Translations under genes and position numbers: made by a program
In this document: piece after piece, positions 12,264 through 25,100 of the stretch
Layout of the letters: each line of letters begins with the position of its first letter
Position numbering within the stretch: the stretch's first letter is position 1
NCBI RefSeq assembly: GCF_014529535.1
Contig: NW_023503302.1
Span: forward strand, 2,908,706 to 2,972,705
DNA: 64,000 nt
Direction of reading: 5' to 3'
DNA from: Bradysia coprophila
Lineage: Eukaryota; Arthropoda; Insecta; Diptera; Sciaridae
Notes under the pieces: model-generated
What the model was told of the DNA's origin: nothing
Seen by the model: only the letters and a program-made list of their open reading frames with translations
Database searches by the model: none

Positions 12264-15200
12264 TCATTTTAAAAAGCTAAAAGTGGGAAAAATGGCAAAC
12301 ATTTTTTTCCACAATTTTCTTGTTTTTCTTTTGTTTTATTTTTTCTTTGATTAGATATTTAGATGTGGAACACAATGTGCATATTCGGAAATGTGCATAA
12401 TAGATAAATAATTATATAAATGTAAAAAAAAAACAATTAAAAATGGCGAGAGTGATTTGCCGATTTTTGTTATAAGTTAAAACATTTTCCGAAAGAAGAA
12501 ACTAAGTTTTTTTTTTGTTTGTTTTAAATTAAACGGATTTTGTGGTGTGTTGCGTGCATTCTACCACCAAAAGAGTGTGCACACACAAAACAAAACCATT
12601 TTAAGGAAAATAAAAGGCGGGCCGTGTATAATAATAAAACTTAGATCAATACGCATACACACACGAAAAATAAAAGCTTTTCATCGATTAAATTAGACAA
12701 TTTCGATGATAATGAAATTTTTAATATTTTTCTAACAAAACAACCACAGTGGTAAATTTGAATGGAAACATTAATTTTATCCGACAAAAAGCGCATAGTG
12801 TGTTACTGAGCGAAAGGTTTTCGACTTTAGTTAAGTTGTACTAAAAAAACATTATGAATCATCGTTGAATGAGTTTTGAGAGTGATTGGTGTTCGTTCGT
12901 TACTTTATTTTTGTTTGTTTTTAAATTCTTGAATATTAGCCATAAGTTTATCTACACACCACACTTGAAGAGTTAAATGCAGAAATTAAACATTGGTGAC
13001 TTATCAGAGAAATGAAATTTCATTAATTTAATTCCGTTTCAGGCACAAGGGCTTATTTTAGAAAAAAATCTCTTTTTTTTCAGAATTTTTCGCAATTTTC
13101 ATAATTTTTTAGAATTTTCTGAAGTATTCCCTAATAAGCTTACGAGGTTTTAAACTATCAAAAAACTTTCTTTGACATCGTCAACCTATCTGAAACGGAG
13201 TTCTATTAAAAAATTTCTTTTTTCTTATAATTCGCTAATGTGACATGTCCCGTTTTTCTATTCACTCGATCATCGTTAACTTCAATTGACGTTAAGAGTC
13301 GCGGATTTTTTCCTTTTCTCTTCATTTCGATAGGTTAATTTCATCTCAGAGTTTTTATGGTAATCATTGAAAGAATATCCTTTTAGAGACAAATTGACAA
13401 ATAATATCCCATCACTGCCAAAAATAATTCATCGAAATATTGAAAAATTCCATTTTTTCTTAGGAATTGATACTCTCTTGTCTTGCCAGACATATCTTCT
13501 GATTTTTACTGTGAGAAAAGATGTGACACTTTGTCAAGGAATTTCTCTTTCAATCTCAGATCCCCACGGTGATGATTCATTATTTGATGACATTTTCCGG
13601 TAATATTCATTGCCGCAGGGTGTCTCGAGGAAAAGAATTTACGAAATTGTTTGGACATTATGACTTTGAGCTGGTGGGATTATAGTCCTCGAGTTTTGGC
13701 ATTGAGCTCCAACTCATCAAAATAAAAATGTCAAAACAAGGACGTAGATGCCCGAGACTATTGACTATTCAGAAGGTGCAGACCCGCTACGTAAAATGGC
13801 TATATAACTCCGTCGTCACACACAAACACAAAAAAAAATCATTTCATCTTCCATCAGAAATGTTATGTTTCTGCGCAGGTGTTTATCTACCCATTCGAGT
13901 CGACTCAGTCTGCTCAACGAAATGAATCTAAAAGACGACACGGTGTTGTACTTTGGAGCCTATCGCTACTTGTCTTAATTAGTCCGATCTGGGTGTCCAT
14001 ACTCAACATAATTCGATTGAATTTACATCTGTAACAATTCCATTTCCCTTTCTTTATTTTATTTCGTGTGCGTATGTGAATACAGCGTGAGTGCAAATCG
14101 GTTCCATTCAATGGTCAACAAAAATGTACCGATTTCGATGCAGATTTGTATCGGTGAGTCATTGACGAATGAAAGAGATTAGAGATCAGCATCAACTTAC
14201 ATGTCGAATGTTCCATGTCGAGTTTAAGTTATTTTAAGTGAAATGCACCTTTTGAGTTTTCACTCATTTTGTGTGCATATCAAAATGATGTTGATTGATT
14301 TAGAAGGTAGACAAAATTTTACTTAAAATAACTTAGATCCATCAGTTTTATGGTCATGATTAGAATTTGTAAAATTGAAAAAGAATTTGATGCAAATATT
14401 CTCCAAATATTGTCAATTGACACAGTGGATATAATTGTGCGTCTGGCATTGAGTGAGTGTAGTATATACCAATTTAATTGTAAAATTATTGTAAATAAAA
14501 TTCAAAATTATTAGAAAAATGAATTATAAAAATCTATCGTTAAACAATTTTCATTTTTTTAAGGAATGGTGTGTGTAACACCAATTGTGTGTAATGTACG
14601 TATACATTAACATTATATAGATAGTTGCGCTCAAATTTAATTTTATTTACTAATTACCGTTCTTTATATTGAAAAAAAAAATCTTATGTTTTGTCTATCT
14701 AAAATTGCTATCTACTCTTTTCTGTTTGTTATGTTTTTTGGGTGCAGTCATTCCCGATCGATCGAAAAGTATAATGTTTAAAAATTTAACACACTTTTTT
14801 CAAATTAATTTTAATTTTCCTTTTTTTTCTTTCAATTTTGTTGCAAATATTTTATACCCAAAAACCAATCAACCAAGTTTGTAAATAATGAAATTAAAAA
14901 GCTGAGTATTTTTCAAATTAAAATTAATTTAAAAATAGAAACAAAATTAAGAGTTCGAAAAGAACCAGCAAATTTTGTTCAGAAAAAAAAAACATTTTGT
15001 ATTTCTTGCATAATAAAATCTACTTGTCATGGATGCAATCGATTGTGTTTTTATTTACGTTTAGCGAAGATGTTAGCGACCACCAAACAACGGACAACGA
15101 TCTTGCATACAACAAAAACAAAGCGCAAAAGAAGCAGTGAGACACTGGACAATATTTCGTACGTTTCGTATACACTTCTAACTCCTTAAAACCAGGGTCC

Positions 15201-15473
15201 ATTATTGGAAATTTGATTACGTAACATTAGCTTTTAGCAGTAATTGTGAATTTTATTCTATTGACTGTGAAATCAAGGGTCTTACATCAGAAATAACGTC
15301 TTGAAGTTCACAATGATCAGTTTTATGAAGTGTTGGCCAAAAACGAAAAAAACTTGGAGTAATTTTCATAAATTTGATTCCAATCGATGAGGAATAAAAT
15401 GATAGACAATATTGGTCTAATTTCTCTATCAGTCATTCCTAATAGAGTTTTCAACTGGTTTTTAGCCCCGTAA
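12264..15473. other. Intergenic, no gene recognised
   Basis: AT-rich DNA with poly-A/T runs and several AATAAA words. Short open frames (for example around 13370-13600 and 15020-15200) lack recognisable domains, splice partners or biased codon use. Confidence 0.5.
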
Positions 15474-16002
15474 ACGTCCGTCTAGTACACGATAACTTGT
15501 GTAAAACTCAACCGATTTCAAAAATAGTTTTTTTCCCTGATAGGTAATGGCAAGACCCCATATGAAAATGGGCATATTTGGGTCGACCACTTCTGAGCTA
15601 GGGCCAAATAAGTGTTTTAGGGTTTTTCGACGATATCAACGGCATTTTAAACACTTGTAAGTGATACGTCAAATGAAAGGTATTGACCAATCGACAAAAA
15701 AAAAATTATAGAAATCGAATGACTGACTCGTGAGTTAGACCCCTTGGTATGAACCAGGCACAGGGCGCCAAGCAGTTATTGCTTGTAGGTGGGCCAAATT
15801 TGAACATATTTCGTCTGTTTTCGCTTTATTGGATAGGTATAAACCGTACCAATCAGGGAAAAAGTGTTCATGGAATTATGTTCACCGGAGCGTGAGCTAG
15901 ATCTCTTGGAGTGAGCTCTTATCTAGCTACTCGGCTGTACAGTGAACGTGGAGTATTTTGTTGATATCTCGAGTAAATTTTGACCGAATTTCATGATTTT
16001 TT
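15474..16002 (+). repeat. Dispersed repeat R, copy 2 (interrupted)
   Basis: Begins TTTTTAGCCCCG and follows copy 1 through the CCTGATAGGTAATG, ACCACTTCTGAGCTAGGG and GAGCGTGAGCTAG landmarks. It lacks the 5' GTACGAAGTAC hairpin. It breaks off after TTTCATGA, where a different foldback element (16003-16190) begins. The rest of R is not seen downstream, so this copy is truncated or was hit by the second element. Confidence 0.75.
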
Positions 16003-16190
16003 CATGATTCGGGGCCGAAAATGAGGGCAATTTTTCGAATTTTCTCGGGTTTCCGGCCCTCTGCATGAAAACTTACATGTGCATCTGTTTGGGACGGTTG
16101 ATTTAAGGCACTTTCGCTTGTAAGCCTCACTTCGTTCGGCCTACAATCCGTGAAAATGCCTAAAATCAATCGTCCAAAACAGGTACACAA
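16003..16190 (-). repeat. Foldback element F4, copy b
   Basis: Same element as 37822-38003 but in the opposite orientation. The stem runs through 16079-16187: the half starting GCATCTGTTTGGGACGGTTG pairs with the half ending CGTCCAAAACAGGTAC. The centre reads CCTCACTTCGTTCGG, which on the other strand is CCGAACGAAGTGAGG. The flanking part has CGGGGCCGAAAATGAGGG in both copies. An open frame runs across it on the minus strand, but it follows the repeat and not a protein family. Confidence 0.75.
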
Positions 16191-17984
16191 ATAACCATTG
16201 TATGTTTGTCCACTTCCTGTGTTAATATCTAATAAGCTATGTCGCGATTCTGTTTGCAACCCTTTAAAATAAAAGAATGTTTCAATGTCTTTTGATAACT
16301 TCAACAGTCAATGGGGTTCGAGGTTTGTCGTGGGTTATATAAAATGCAGCAAAGGCAAGTCGCTCATTTCTAATATGATTGTAAAGTGAAAAATTGAACA
16401 AAACAAATCATCGAAATCATCAAGTACAAAATTTATGGGAAATTGTAAATCAATGAGGCAAAGGAAAGGCGATCATGGTGCGGTTAAATGAATTTTAACT
16501 GAGCATTTCGATGCACTTTTTATATTTTTTGATAATATTAGTCAGCTCGGAGCACTGAACAAGGTTCCACATTTTTTTTTCATCCGTACCGTCGTTGACA
16601 TTGGTGCATAGCCAATCCTGTCTACAGAGAGATTGGTGTAAAACTGGTTGTGGTTTCAATCGATAGTGCCTGAAATTCTAATAACAATTGTACAAAAATT
16701 TGTTACCCTAAGTGCAAGTGAAGCCGGCAGAGACACGCTAAAGTTGAAAGAACGTGATTTTCAAACAGTCATAGAAGCGTGGATACTTGAGGAATGAAGC
16801 TAATAAACAGTTATTTTTGAAGACCAACTTCTACGTAAAGGCCGACAGTAGCTCAAAGTTTTTCTCTCATATTTGGTAAAATTTGCAGGTTTCAAAGGCA
16901 CCTGAAACAAACTTATTAAATTTTTTTGTAATTAATATGATTAATTCTGAAATGATGGAAGTGTCAGCGTCCATCGACCCCACACATGCAATGACTCATG
17001 TCAACAATGCCAATATGTTGGATGAATAAGTGAAATGTGTCCTTCTCCAGCGAAATTTTGTGCATGAAATTGAAATATAACGACGAAATGCGACGACATA
17101 TAGGCTGGTACCATATGAGGATCGATGGAGGCAGCTGAAATTACAAAGTTTGGATGCACGTTGTACGGCAGCAGACGCGGTGCTCGGCTTTTGACATCTA
17201 CAAGGGTAACATCGTCATCGTCGACGATTTGATATCTCCAAAATTTATTCAGACAATCGTTGGTGCATCCGATCTGAGAGAATCTGCGGTAACATTGCTG
17301 GTTGAAGCTAGGTTATCAACAAGTGTGTATTTACTAATCAACAGTTAGTTCGTCTAATTAGGCTCATTAATCAAAGCAAATCTGATGTGACCAAGTGTGA
17401 AAGTAGACTATCTTTTAAGAATGAAATGATTGAAAAGTTGGGAATTATGATAACTGTGATAATTGTATTGTTTTAAGTACTTTTGTATGAACGTTTATGT
17501 AATGATGATTATTCAGCCAGTTTTTGGCGGTAGATCAATTCAAAAATATCTGCAATATTTGATGGTCTACGATTAGTTGTTGACTCATTTCGTCTTATAT
17601 GTGTGACAATCGTTGATTGAAAAAGATGCAAAAACGAAAATGTAACATGGGCAATTTCACTACAGTGAACTCAATTAGACTGCAGTGATATAATTGAATG
17701 ATTCCGTCGTGTCATTTACTTGCAAAGCATATAAATCCGATTTAATATGAATACATACGAAGCCACGAAGCAATGTCAAATGGACAAGCAAAACCGTAAT
17801 GTAAGCCCAATGGATTCGAATAGGCTCCTATATCGAACACGAACAGATTTGGACTGGACCAAACGTCTACTGACATTTGTGCTTATGACATTATTGTCTT
17901 GTAATGTTAAGACATATGTGCTTAAGACATTTTGGTCTTGCAATGTTACTACAGGAATTTTCTGTAAATTTTTCTTTGGAACAT
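16191..17984. other. Intergenic, no gene recognised
   Basis: No coding region could be supported. A TATATAAAA-like word occurs near 16336 without an associated open frame. Short inverted CTTAAGACAT/ATGTCTTAAC-type words lie at about 17880-17945, just before the modular repeat arm. Confidence 0.45.
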
Positions 17985-20450
17985 TATATTGGCCGAGTAC
18001 AATAAAACGAAAGTATCGAACCAAAAATTGAATTGATCGACTGAAATTATTAAATACCATCCATTTATTCAATTTCACCGAAAATAAAATCAAATTTACC
18101 GACAGAAGTAGATCGACAAAAAATTGAAAATTACCGACCAATAAAACGAAAGATCGACTAAAATGGTAAAACTACCGGCCAAAAATCTTTTCGATCGACC
18201 GTTTAATGTGTTTGATCGACCGGTTAATAAAATTCTCAGTCGGTAGTTTCGTATTTTCCGTCGATGGTATGTTTCCGGTACTTTCGATTTACGTTTCGGT
18301 AACTTTGAATTTATTGTCGTTAACCTAATTTAATAGTCGATCACTTGTCCGTCGGTAATTTATTATTTCTGTCGATCTGTTCCGGTCGGTAATTTCTTTT
18401 TTTGGTCAGTTTTTTAATTAAATGGTCAGTCGTTGTTTTTAATAGTCGTTACTTGCAGATTGTGCGTCGTTAATTTTTATTATTTCTTCGGTAATTTTGG
18501 TCGGTATTCTTCGTATACGTTTACGGTATAAATAAATTATAAGATGCTGTACTGATTTTTGAGTCGGTATTATCTATTTAATTTTCGGTATTTTAATTTT
18601 ACTATTTTGTAAGTTCTTCACGCTTTCAACCCGAAAAAAATTATTTGAAATTAAAAGCGCGTGAAAGAATGAAGAAGGCACTAAAATTGAACTTAGCTCG
18701 ATTGATCAAAGACAAAGTGATCGAGAATTCCATCCTGTCCGATGTCAATGTACTCCAGCTATCTCAGAATCCCGATATTTTCAACAGAGCATCGAAGATG
18801 TTCATTCAAAAGTACCAGAAACACGAAGAATTCGTGAAGTATTTCAACGATGTTTGGTTGATAGATAATCGTAATTGGTACGAGGGCTGTACACCAATAC
18901 CATCTCCAAGCACAAATAATTCTTTGGAATCCTGGAATTCCCTAATCAAGAAAGAGAAGACTTACCGAAATCGTTTTCCACTCAACCAATTTCTCGACCT
19001 ATTTTTTGAATGGCATTTACAATGGTCACAGGAGTACTCAAGTGGAGCGAAAAAAGTCATCGAAATTCCGACAATTGACTTGGACTTATATACCAAGTCA
19101 TACAATTGGGCTCGCTTGAACAAACCATTAAAAAGTTCAATCGATGCTAACGGATTCAGGAGCTACAAAATCTCAGCGGGAGATGATACGAAACATGTTG
19201 ATTTCAAGTTGGTTGACAGTTGGACCACTTTTGATCAATTCAAGAACCGAGCATTTATTGGTTGGACAATTATTTGGGAAGACAATTGGCGAAATTCCAT
19301 CTGCAATTGTCCTGCATACATGAAAAAGTATATATGTAAGCATGTGGTAGGGATTGCAATTTGGAAAAATCTGATTGAAGTGCCAATTGAAGCCAAAACC
19401 GTTCCAATTGGCAAAAAACGAAAACGTGGGAGACCATCAAAAGCACGGAAAGCTTTGCTAGTTCAGTAAACTTTGTGTTATTTTTAGAAGTTGCATTTTT
19501 TTTTACTTTTGCTTTTCTCATTTTTCATTTTGTAACTTCATTGAATTTTTTTTTTTTTTCGTGAATGAAATAATGAAATAATTTTGTTTTTCGTAATTTT
19601 AATTCAGGCTGTTAGGTACGTCACCGATAAAATATTTTTTTTTTGTAATTTTCATTCACGCTGCATTCCCGTTGTCTATAAAATATGAACATTTCAATTA
19701 AATTAAGATTTTTTTTTATTTATTTCACGATTTGGCGATATAATTATTCCATCGATAAGCCTATTTCTGGGTTAAACCATACCGTCTTCATTTCTGGTAC
19801 AAATTGCTCTCGGGTTGGAATAACAGGGGTCCCACAGAATCGGTTAAGGACATAAGGACATTCCTTTCGTAAAAAATAAGGACAAAATTCTGTAAAAAAA
19901 AAAAATCATATCAAAGCGAGCGACATAATGTTGGACCCCTGGAATAAATATAGTCGAAAGTAACTATTTGCGATCGGTTGTAAATAACATTCAGGTTTTT
20001 TTTTCATTACGACCGACAGAAATAGATTAGGTACCGCCAAGTAATTTCAAATCACCTACTGTAATTGACCCATCAAAAAAATTATGTATCGACAAAAAAC
20101 GATCGACCAAAATATTAAAGTATCGACAAAAAAAGCAAATTACCGGACAAAATAATAAATAACGACCAAAAATTCAAATTTACCGTACCCATCCTTTCAC
20201 TACCATCTTCGTCGGTAATTCATATTTCTGAGTCGATCAGCGGCATTCGTATGGTAAATTCTAGTCGGGAATATTTATTAAATGGAAGGTACCAACGGTG
20301 TCGATCCAATCTTAATTTAAGGTCGATTATTTTGAATTTTTAGTCGATCACCTTTCGGTCGGTAAATTGTAATTTTCAGTCGGTACAATTTTATTTTTGG
20401 TCGATCAAAATGAATTTTCTGTCGATCGGTTTATTACCACCCTTTTTCTT
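17985..20450 (+). mobile_element. MULE/Foldback-like DNA transposon relic with modular arms
   Basis: A transposase fragment at 18645-19469 is flanked on both sides by arms built of degenerate short modules. The left arm (about 17985-18600) begins with ATCGACC and TACCGACC words, then switches at about 18200 to GGTCGAT and GGTAAT words. The right arm (about 20030-20450), read inward on the other strand, shows the same order. Drosophila Foldback elements have long modular inverted repeats and a MULE-superfamily transposase (established knowledge), so this resembles that architecture. The edges are approximate and no target duplication was resolved. Confidence 0.6.
18645..19469 (+). CDS. MULE-type transposase C-terminal part with SWIM zinc finger
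   Basis: An open 274-codon frame. The motif STNNSLESWN followed by KKEKTYRNRFP (around residues 88-108) is typical of MULE transposases, and CNCPAYMKKYICKHVVGIAI (around 224-243) is a SWIM-type CxCx(n)CxH zinc finger. A basic tail KKRKRGRPSK resembles an AT-hook. The usual N-terminal zinc finger and most of the DDE nuclease core are absent, and there are stop codons just upstream, so this is a truncated and probably inactive gene. Its codon use is normal for the window. Confidence 0.8.
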   Translation: MKLKARERMKKALKLNLARLIKDKVIENSILSDVNVLQLSQNPDIFNRASKMFIQKYQKHEEFVKYFNDVWLIDNRNWYEGCTPIPSPSTNNSLESWNSLIKKEKTYRNRFPLNQFLDLFFEWHLQWSQEYSSGAKKVIEIPTIDLDLYTKSYNWARLNKPLKSSIDANGFRSYKISAGDDTKHVDFKLVDSWTTFDQFKNRAFIGWTIIWEDNWRNSICNCPAYMKKYICKHVVGIAIWKNLIEVPIEAKTVPIGKKRKRGRPSKARKALLVQ

Positions 20451-20983
20451 TATCTCAAAAGGATAGGCAAATTTGACCCAATGCTGTTTTCCTCAAAGAA
20501 ATTTCTGACGAGCTCATTTCACCCTGTAAATCATATTGATTGATAAATTGTTGTATTGCTTGTCGCTTGTAATCCAAATTGGTTGTTGGTTGTTTCGCTT
20601 GGAAACGACAAATGAAACTCCAAGAATTGATGGTTTTGCCGTGTATTTATTATACCGAACAGATACACGGTTTTCAATTACTTAGAGCTATTATATAACC
20701 ATATTTTCGTAAAACTCACTTTTACTACTTTATACACCATAAACTGTAAAACTTTTCCTTTTGGCTCACATGAACCTTCCACGTCGCTTTTGCGATCGAG
20801 ATTTTTGTTTATGTTTTTGTTTACTTTTCCGTCTTATACAGGTTACACCTGTCACCCAAACATCTGCTTTAAATTCACCACTTCCATATGTTTTCGAGAA
20901 GGGTTGACACTTCGGCTTCTTCCACTATTTTTAATCAAGTTATAGAAGACCGGAGATACATGAACATGGCATCTTTTCTAAAA

Positions 20984-21880
20984 TTAACAGCTGAGTTGCC
21001 TTCTTACTGATCTAGCAAATACCACTGATGAATTGTTGATTATGTAGAGGTCACTGAAGAACGTATTATGGTTCCGTTGAATCCTATGAAACGGTGAATT
21101 CGACTGATAGTTGGTGACCATCGTTGGAAGATAAAATGCATCTGTCTGTCTCGTGGTCCTGGCTGGATGCCGAAAGGAGAGACACTGAGAAAGCACAGAA
21201 TCCACCCGATTATGAACTATCTTTTGAAGTTTCAGATGTTCATGATACGGAGGCCTCGGGTGTGATATACGAAACTTGAAATAGACCATTCTTAACAACT
21301 TCTTCTGAACTTCCTCAATCTGCTGCATCACATTATGACTCCAAGGACTCCAGACCGACGAACAGTATTCAAGCCGGCTTCTGATGAGTGATGAGAATAG
21401 TAGCCGTAGACTAGACTGGTTAGTAAAATATCTTCCACAACGAAATATAAAGCCAAGTGTACTGTATGACTTACGAACCATTTGATCAATATGTTCACTA
21501 AACGATAATTTGTCATCCATAATGACTCCAAGATCCGTCTTTATTGAGACTCGTTCAAGCATTACTGCATCAACAGCATAGGGAAACGATATCTTATTTA
21601 GACTTTGAGTAGTAGACATATCTGCACACTTTTCAACATTAAGAAACATGTTATTTTCCTTGCACCATTTAACTACCGTTCCAATGTCATCTTGAAGTAG
21701 TTGGCAATCATAAGATGTGCTTATCGCTCTGAACAGCTTGAGGTCGTCCGCAAAACCTGAGCAGGATGGCAGTGAAGCTAATGAGTCATTAATGAACATA
21801 ATGAACAGCATAATGTTGTTGGTGGAGGTAACATTCTTATTTTGCATTATAATCAAACACAACTCTGTCATAAAAAACAT
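20984..21880 (-). pseudogene. Non-LTR retrotransposon reverse transcriptase fragment (Jockey/CR1-like)
   Basis: The frame encodes the distal half of a LINE reverse transcriptase. It contains LFIMFINDSLASL followed by the catalytic-box variant FADDLKLF, then LGVIMDDKLSFSEHI and RSRLEYCSSVWSPW, which are standard landmarks of the palm/thumb in Jockey and CR1-like elements. The endonuclease domain and the N-terminal RT motifs are missing, so the copy is 5'-truncated, as is usual for LINEs. It is on the same strand as the Piwi gene that ends at 22172 and begins just past that gene's poly-A signal. Probably dead. Confidence 0.85.
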
Positions 21881-21892
21881 TAAAAAATTCTT

Positions 21893-21898
21893 TTTATT
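21893..21898 (-). promoter_or_regulatory. Poly-A signal of the minus-strand Piwi gene
   Basis: AATAAA on the minus strand, 274 bp after the stop codon at 22172. It is the first canonical hexamer found in that 3' flank and marks a probable 3' UTR of about 290 nt. Confidence 0.45.
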
Positions 21899-22171
21899 TC
21901 AGTTTGTTTAAATTTAATGTTTCTTAAAGTGTAACAGTTTTTCATTAATTCATTACAAGAAAAATAAAATTTTCTATGTCTTTTCTTCAAATAAAAAGTT
22001 CTTCTGGTAGAAAAAAAAATTGAGATTCCAGTCAATCTCCATTCATGGCTGACAACAAACAATATTCGCGTTTGTTTTTAAGTGTGCTTCATTTACAACG
22101 CATTTTTCCGATAGTAAAGCGAAAAATTTACAAAAGAAAATGCGTTTGTGGTAGACACGGTGGTTTCCTTT

Positions 22172-25100
22172 TTACAAAAAGTATAGCTTGCGCTCAAGCT
22201 CTGCTAGCGGCTCTTGATGTAAAAATTGCGCCACTAAGAACGACAGCTTGTGTGCACATTGACACACCGCCGGCACACGCACAGTACCGGCCCAATTGTA
22301 GTAAAGATGACATTGCTTATATGTCAGCTGCTGCAATCTATCAGCAGGTAGTCGCAGCGAATCATAAATCACATTGTATGCTGTGGGTGAGACCGTGCCT
22401 TGGCGCACCGTCTGCGAGATCAGGTAAAAGTCTTGTCTGTAAGAATCGGAAAAGTGGAAACGTTAGTCGATGATTGCAGTGCTTCAATCAAGTTATTACC
22501 TTTCTGGCAAAGTGATTTTTGTGTCGACCACGGTGCCGGATGGTGGATTTCTCTCATCTGTTCCGAAAATGCGGGTATTCACTTTTTTGGACACAATGAT
22601 GAACACGAACTTCAGCACGGCACTGTTTTCGGCATACATTTGCTCCAGACGGGATTTTATTTCAGCCAATTCCGTGTGGTAAACATATTCCAATTGGCCG
22701 TCTCCGACCCCATCGCGATATAAAACAATTTTGCTTGGATATGCGCCATTATGCTCATAGAACGCTTTCAACGCTCTGGTCATGTCAACCGCCAATTGCG
22801 TGGTGAAATCATTTTGATTTGTGTGGCGGCTTACGCATGAGAAAAACGATTCTTTGGTAACACTTGTTAGGTCCGTTGAAGCCACCAGAGCTCCCCATGA
22901 AACTTGGGAGTCTTTGGAGTCTCGTGACACGTCGATGCCAACAGTCATCAGACCTTTCGTTGGTATGGAAACCAACCACGGTGTGCCGCCCAGTTTGCAA
23001 TTTAGTTGGATGGCCACTTTGGTGGCGATTGACATCAAACTCTTGTTGTTCAACGTTTTTTGCACAATAATTTGCGTTGGCGTTCCATACGTACAGCAAC
23101 CCAATTTCTTGATGGACGCATACCTGTAAATTGAACGAAATCGTTTAGCATCTACGGCAGTAATGTAGTTTGAATGGATCAGTGTCAGTACTAAAATCCA
23201 TTGCCGCTTTTGATGTGCTCAAGCTTTGACAAGCTTTAAAGAATTACTCGCCAGAAATAGCACGTTTCAAGTAACTGACCCATCTTGCTTGGATAAGGAA
23301 TGTAACAGTCATATTCCGTGTGAAACGTATTAGAAAATGGTCAGACGATGGCGTACGACAGGATTTTGTCAAGTTAATAAAATTGTGTGTACAAATCTTG
23401 TACTTCAAACAATTTATCGAATAAACTCAAATGTTCCGATCCGACATGTAGTATCCCTTAAACATATATTCGCATGGTGCGTATAGCGAAAGCGGCGGAA
23501 CACATAGCAACATTTGATAGCGCTCTGATTCTTAGCTCAGCAACTTACTTGTCAGCATTATTGTTGTTGACGAATGCCATCACTAGTTGCGGGTTACGAT
23601 TGTTGGCATTTTCAAATGCTTGGCCATAAGACTGAAGTCGGTCATCAACGTCATACCTGAAATCGAAAATTTGCAACGATGATGAGACTGTGAGCGACTA
23701 TTACCACGTTTCATCAATCAACTTACGATTGAGGGTCGCTAACATCGAATCGCATTTGACTGGACGCTCTCTTAATCATTTGTAAAAAGCCATTGACCTG
23801 ACCTCTCATTTTACCCGGCACAATAATGGCCCAATTGCGCAACGGATAGGAGAGAAACATTGATTTAGTTTTGAATGCATTTTGCCAATCTGAAAAAGGT
23901 CCGGTGAGGTCTCTAAAAAGCGAACGAAAAGCGGCTGATTAAAAAAATTAACTGAAACCAGGCGAAATGTGGACTAACTTTTCGTCATTGCCGTAAATGA
24001 TATTTTCGTTTTTCAATTTGCGACCATCAAGGCTGATCAATTGGCGATCCAAATCCATATTCCAGGCTCGCAGTATATCTTGACTGGCAGGTGTGGTCTG
24101 AAGCCGCTGGTTGAATCGACCGAGCGCATTCATTCGTTTCCGCGGATCCATGCGTGTTTGGTCAGCGATAGCTTTCATCAATCTAAACGATTTTAAATGT
24201 ACAACCATTCCATTAAGGAAATCGAAAATTTGATTTACTGAAAATTGTTCTTTTGCTGTTCGGTAAGACCAGTTGGGCGACATAGTTCTGGGATCAATGA
24301 AATGGTTTCTTGCTCGCCACCACGTCGCTGACGATCCGTTGATCGAGTTATCAGCATCGGCTGGGTATGGTTTTTGATCTTGATGCCATATTTTTCTTGG
24401 TAGTATTGCACATATGAGATCGGACCATTTTTTCTTTCGAATGTATCCGATGGCGATGCACTGTAATCGACATCGTCGACTTTGTACGTTTTGTTGTTGT
24501 AATCAGTCAAGACTATCAGGCCAAGAACTTCATTGTTAAATTGCGTTTTATAGTCATTGTCACGACGGCATTGTACCAGAATATCGTAAATGGTTTCATT
24601 GCGCATAACCTTAGACGTTATTTCAGCGCAAAGTAGCACACTTTCCTCATGTTGCCGTATGGACGTTGTGTAGCCCGGCCACAACTGAATATGGAAATTG
24701 TTGTAATTGACCTGGAATTGAAAGATGAGAAAAAAAAAACTCAAACCTAATCATCCAATGACCATTTCAAGAGAAACATGAGTCGACTATGGTAATCGTA
24801 TTTTTTTTATGCTGCATCATCAACAACGTACACGGTTCGCAACGCAACATGTTGTTTTCAATGTTCCTTTCTTTTTTTAACTACTTTGTATGCACAAATT
24901 TATTACTTTCATCTGTGTAAATAATCGTCAAACATCCTTTTAAGGGTTCTGTTGGACTTTTTATTTCTATGAAAATGATTTAAAGGCAATGCTATGCAAT
25001 AAAATAACCACTTGAATCAACAGGATAATGCGTCGCGTAGACCGAAACTTTTCGGATTTTATTTCTATGCAAACTGGCGAACACATCAATTACACACTCA

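Noticed and set aside
16002-16304. 100-codon minus-strand frame
   Set aside because: It lies across the F4 foldback; the paired copy at 37.8 kb does not keep the frame.
22045-23129. Several long plus-strand frames opposite the Piwi A 3' exons
   Set aside because: They are antisense shadows of conserved PIWI-domain coding sequence; the minus strand has the correct family motifs and splice sites.
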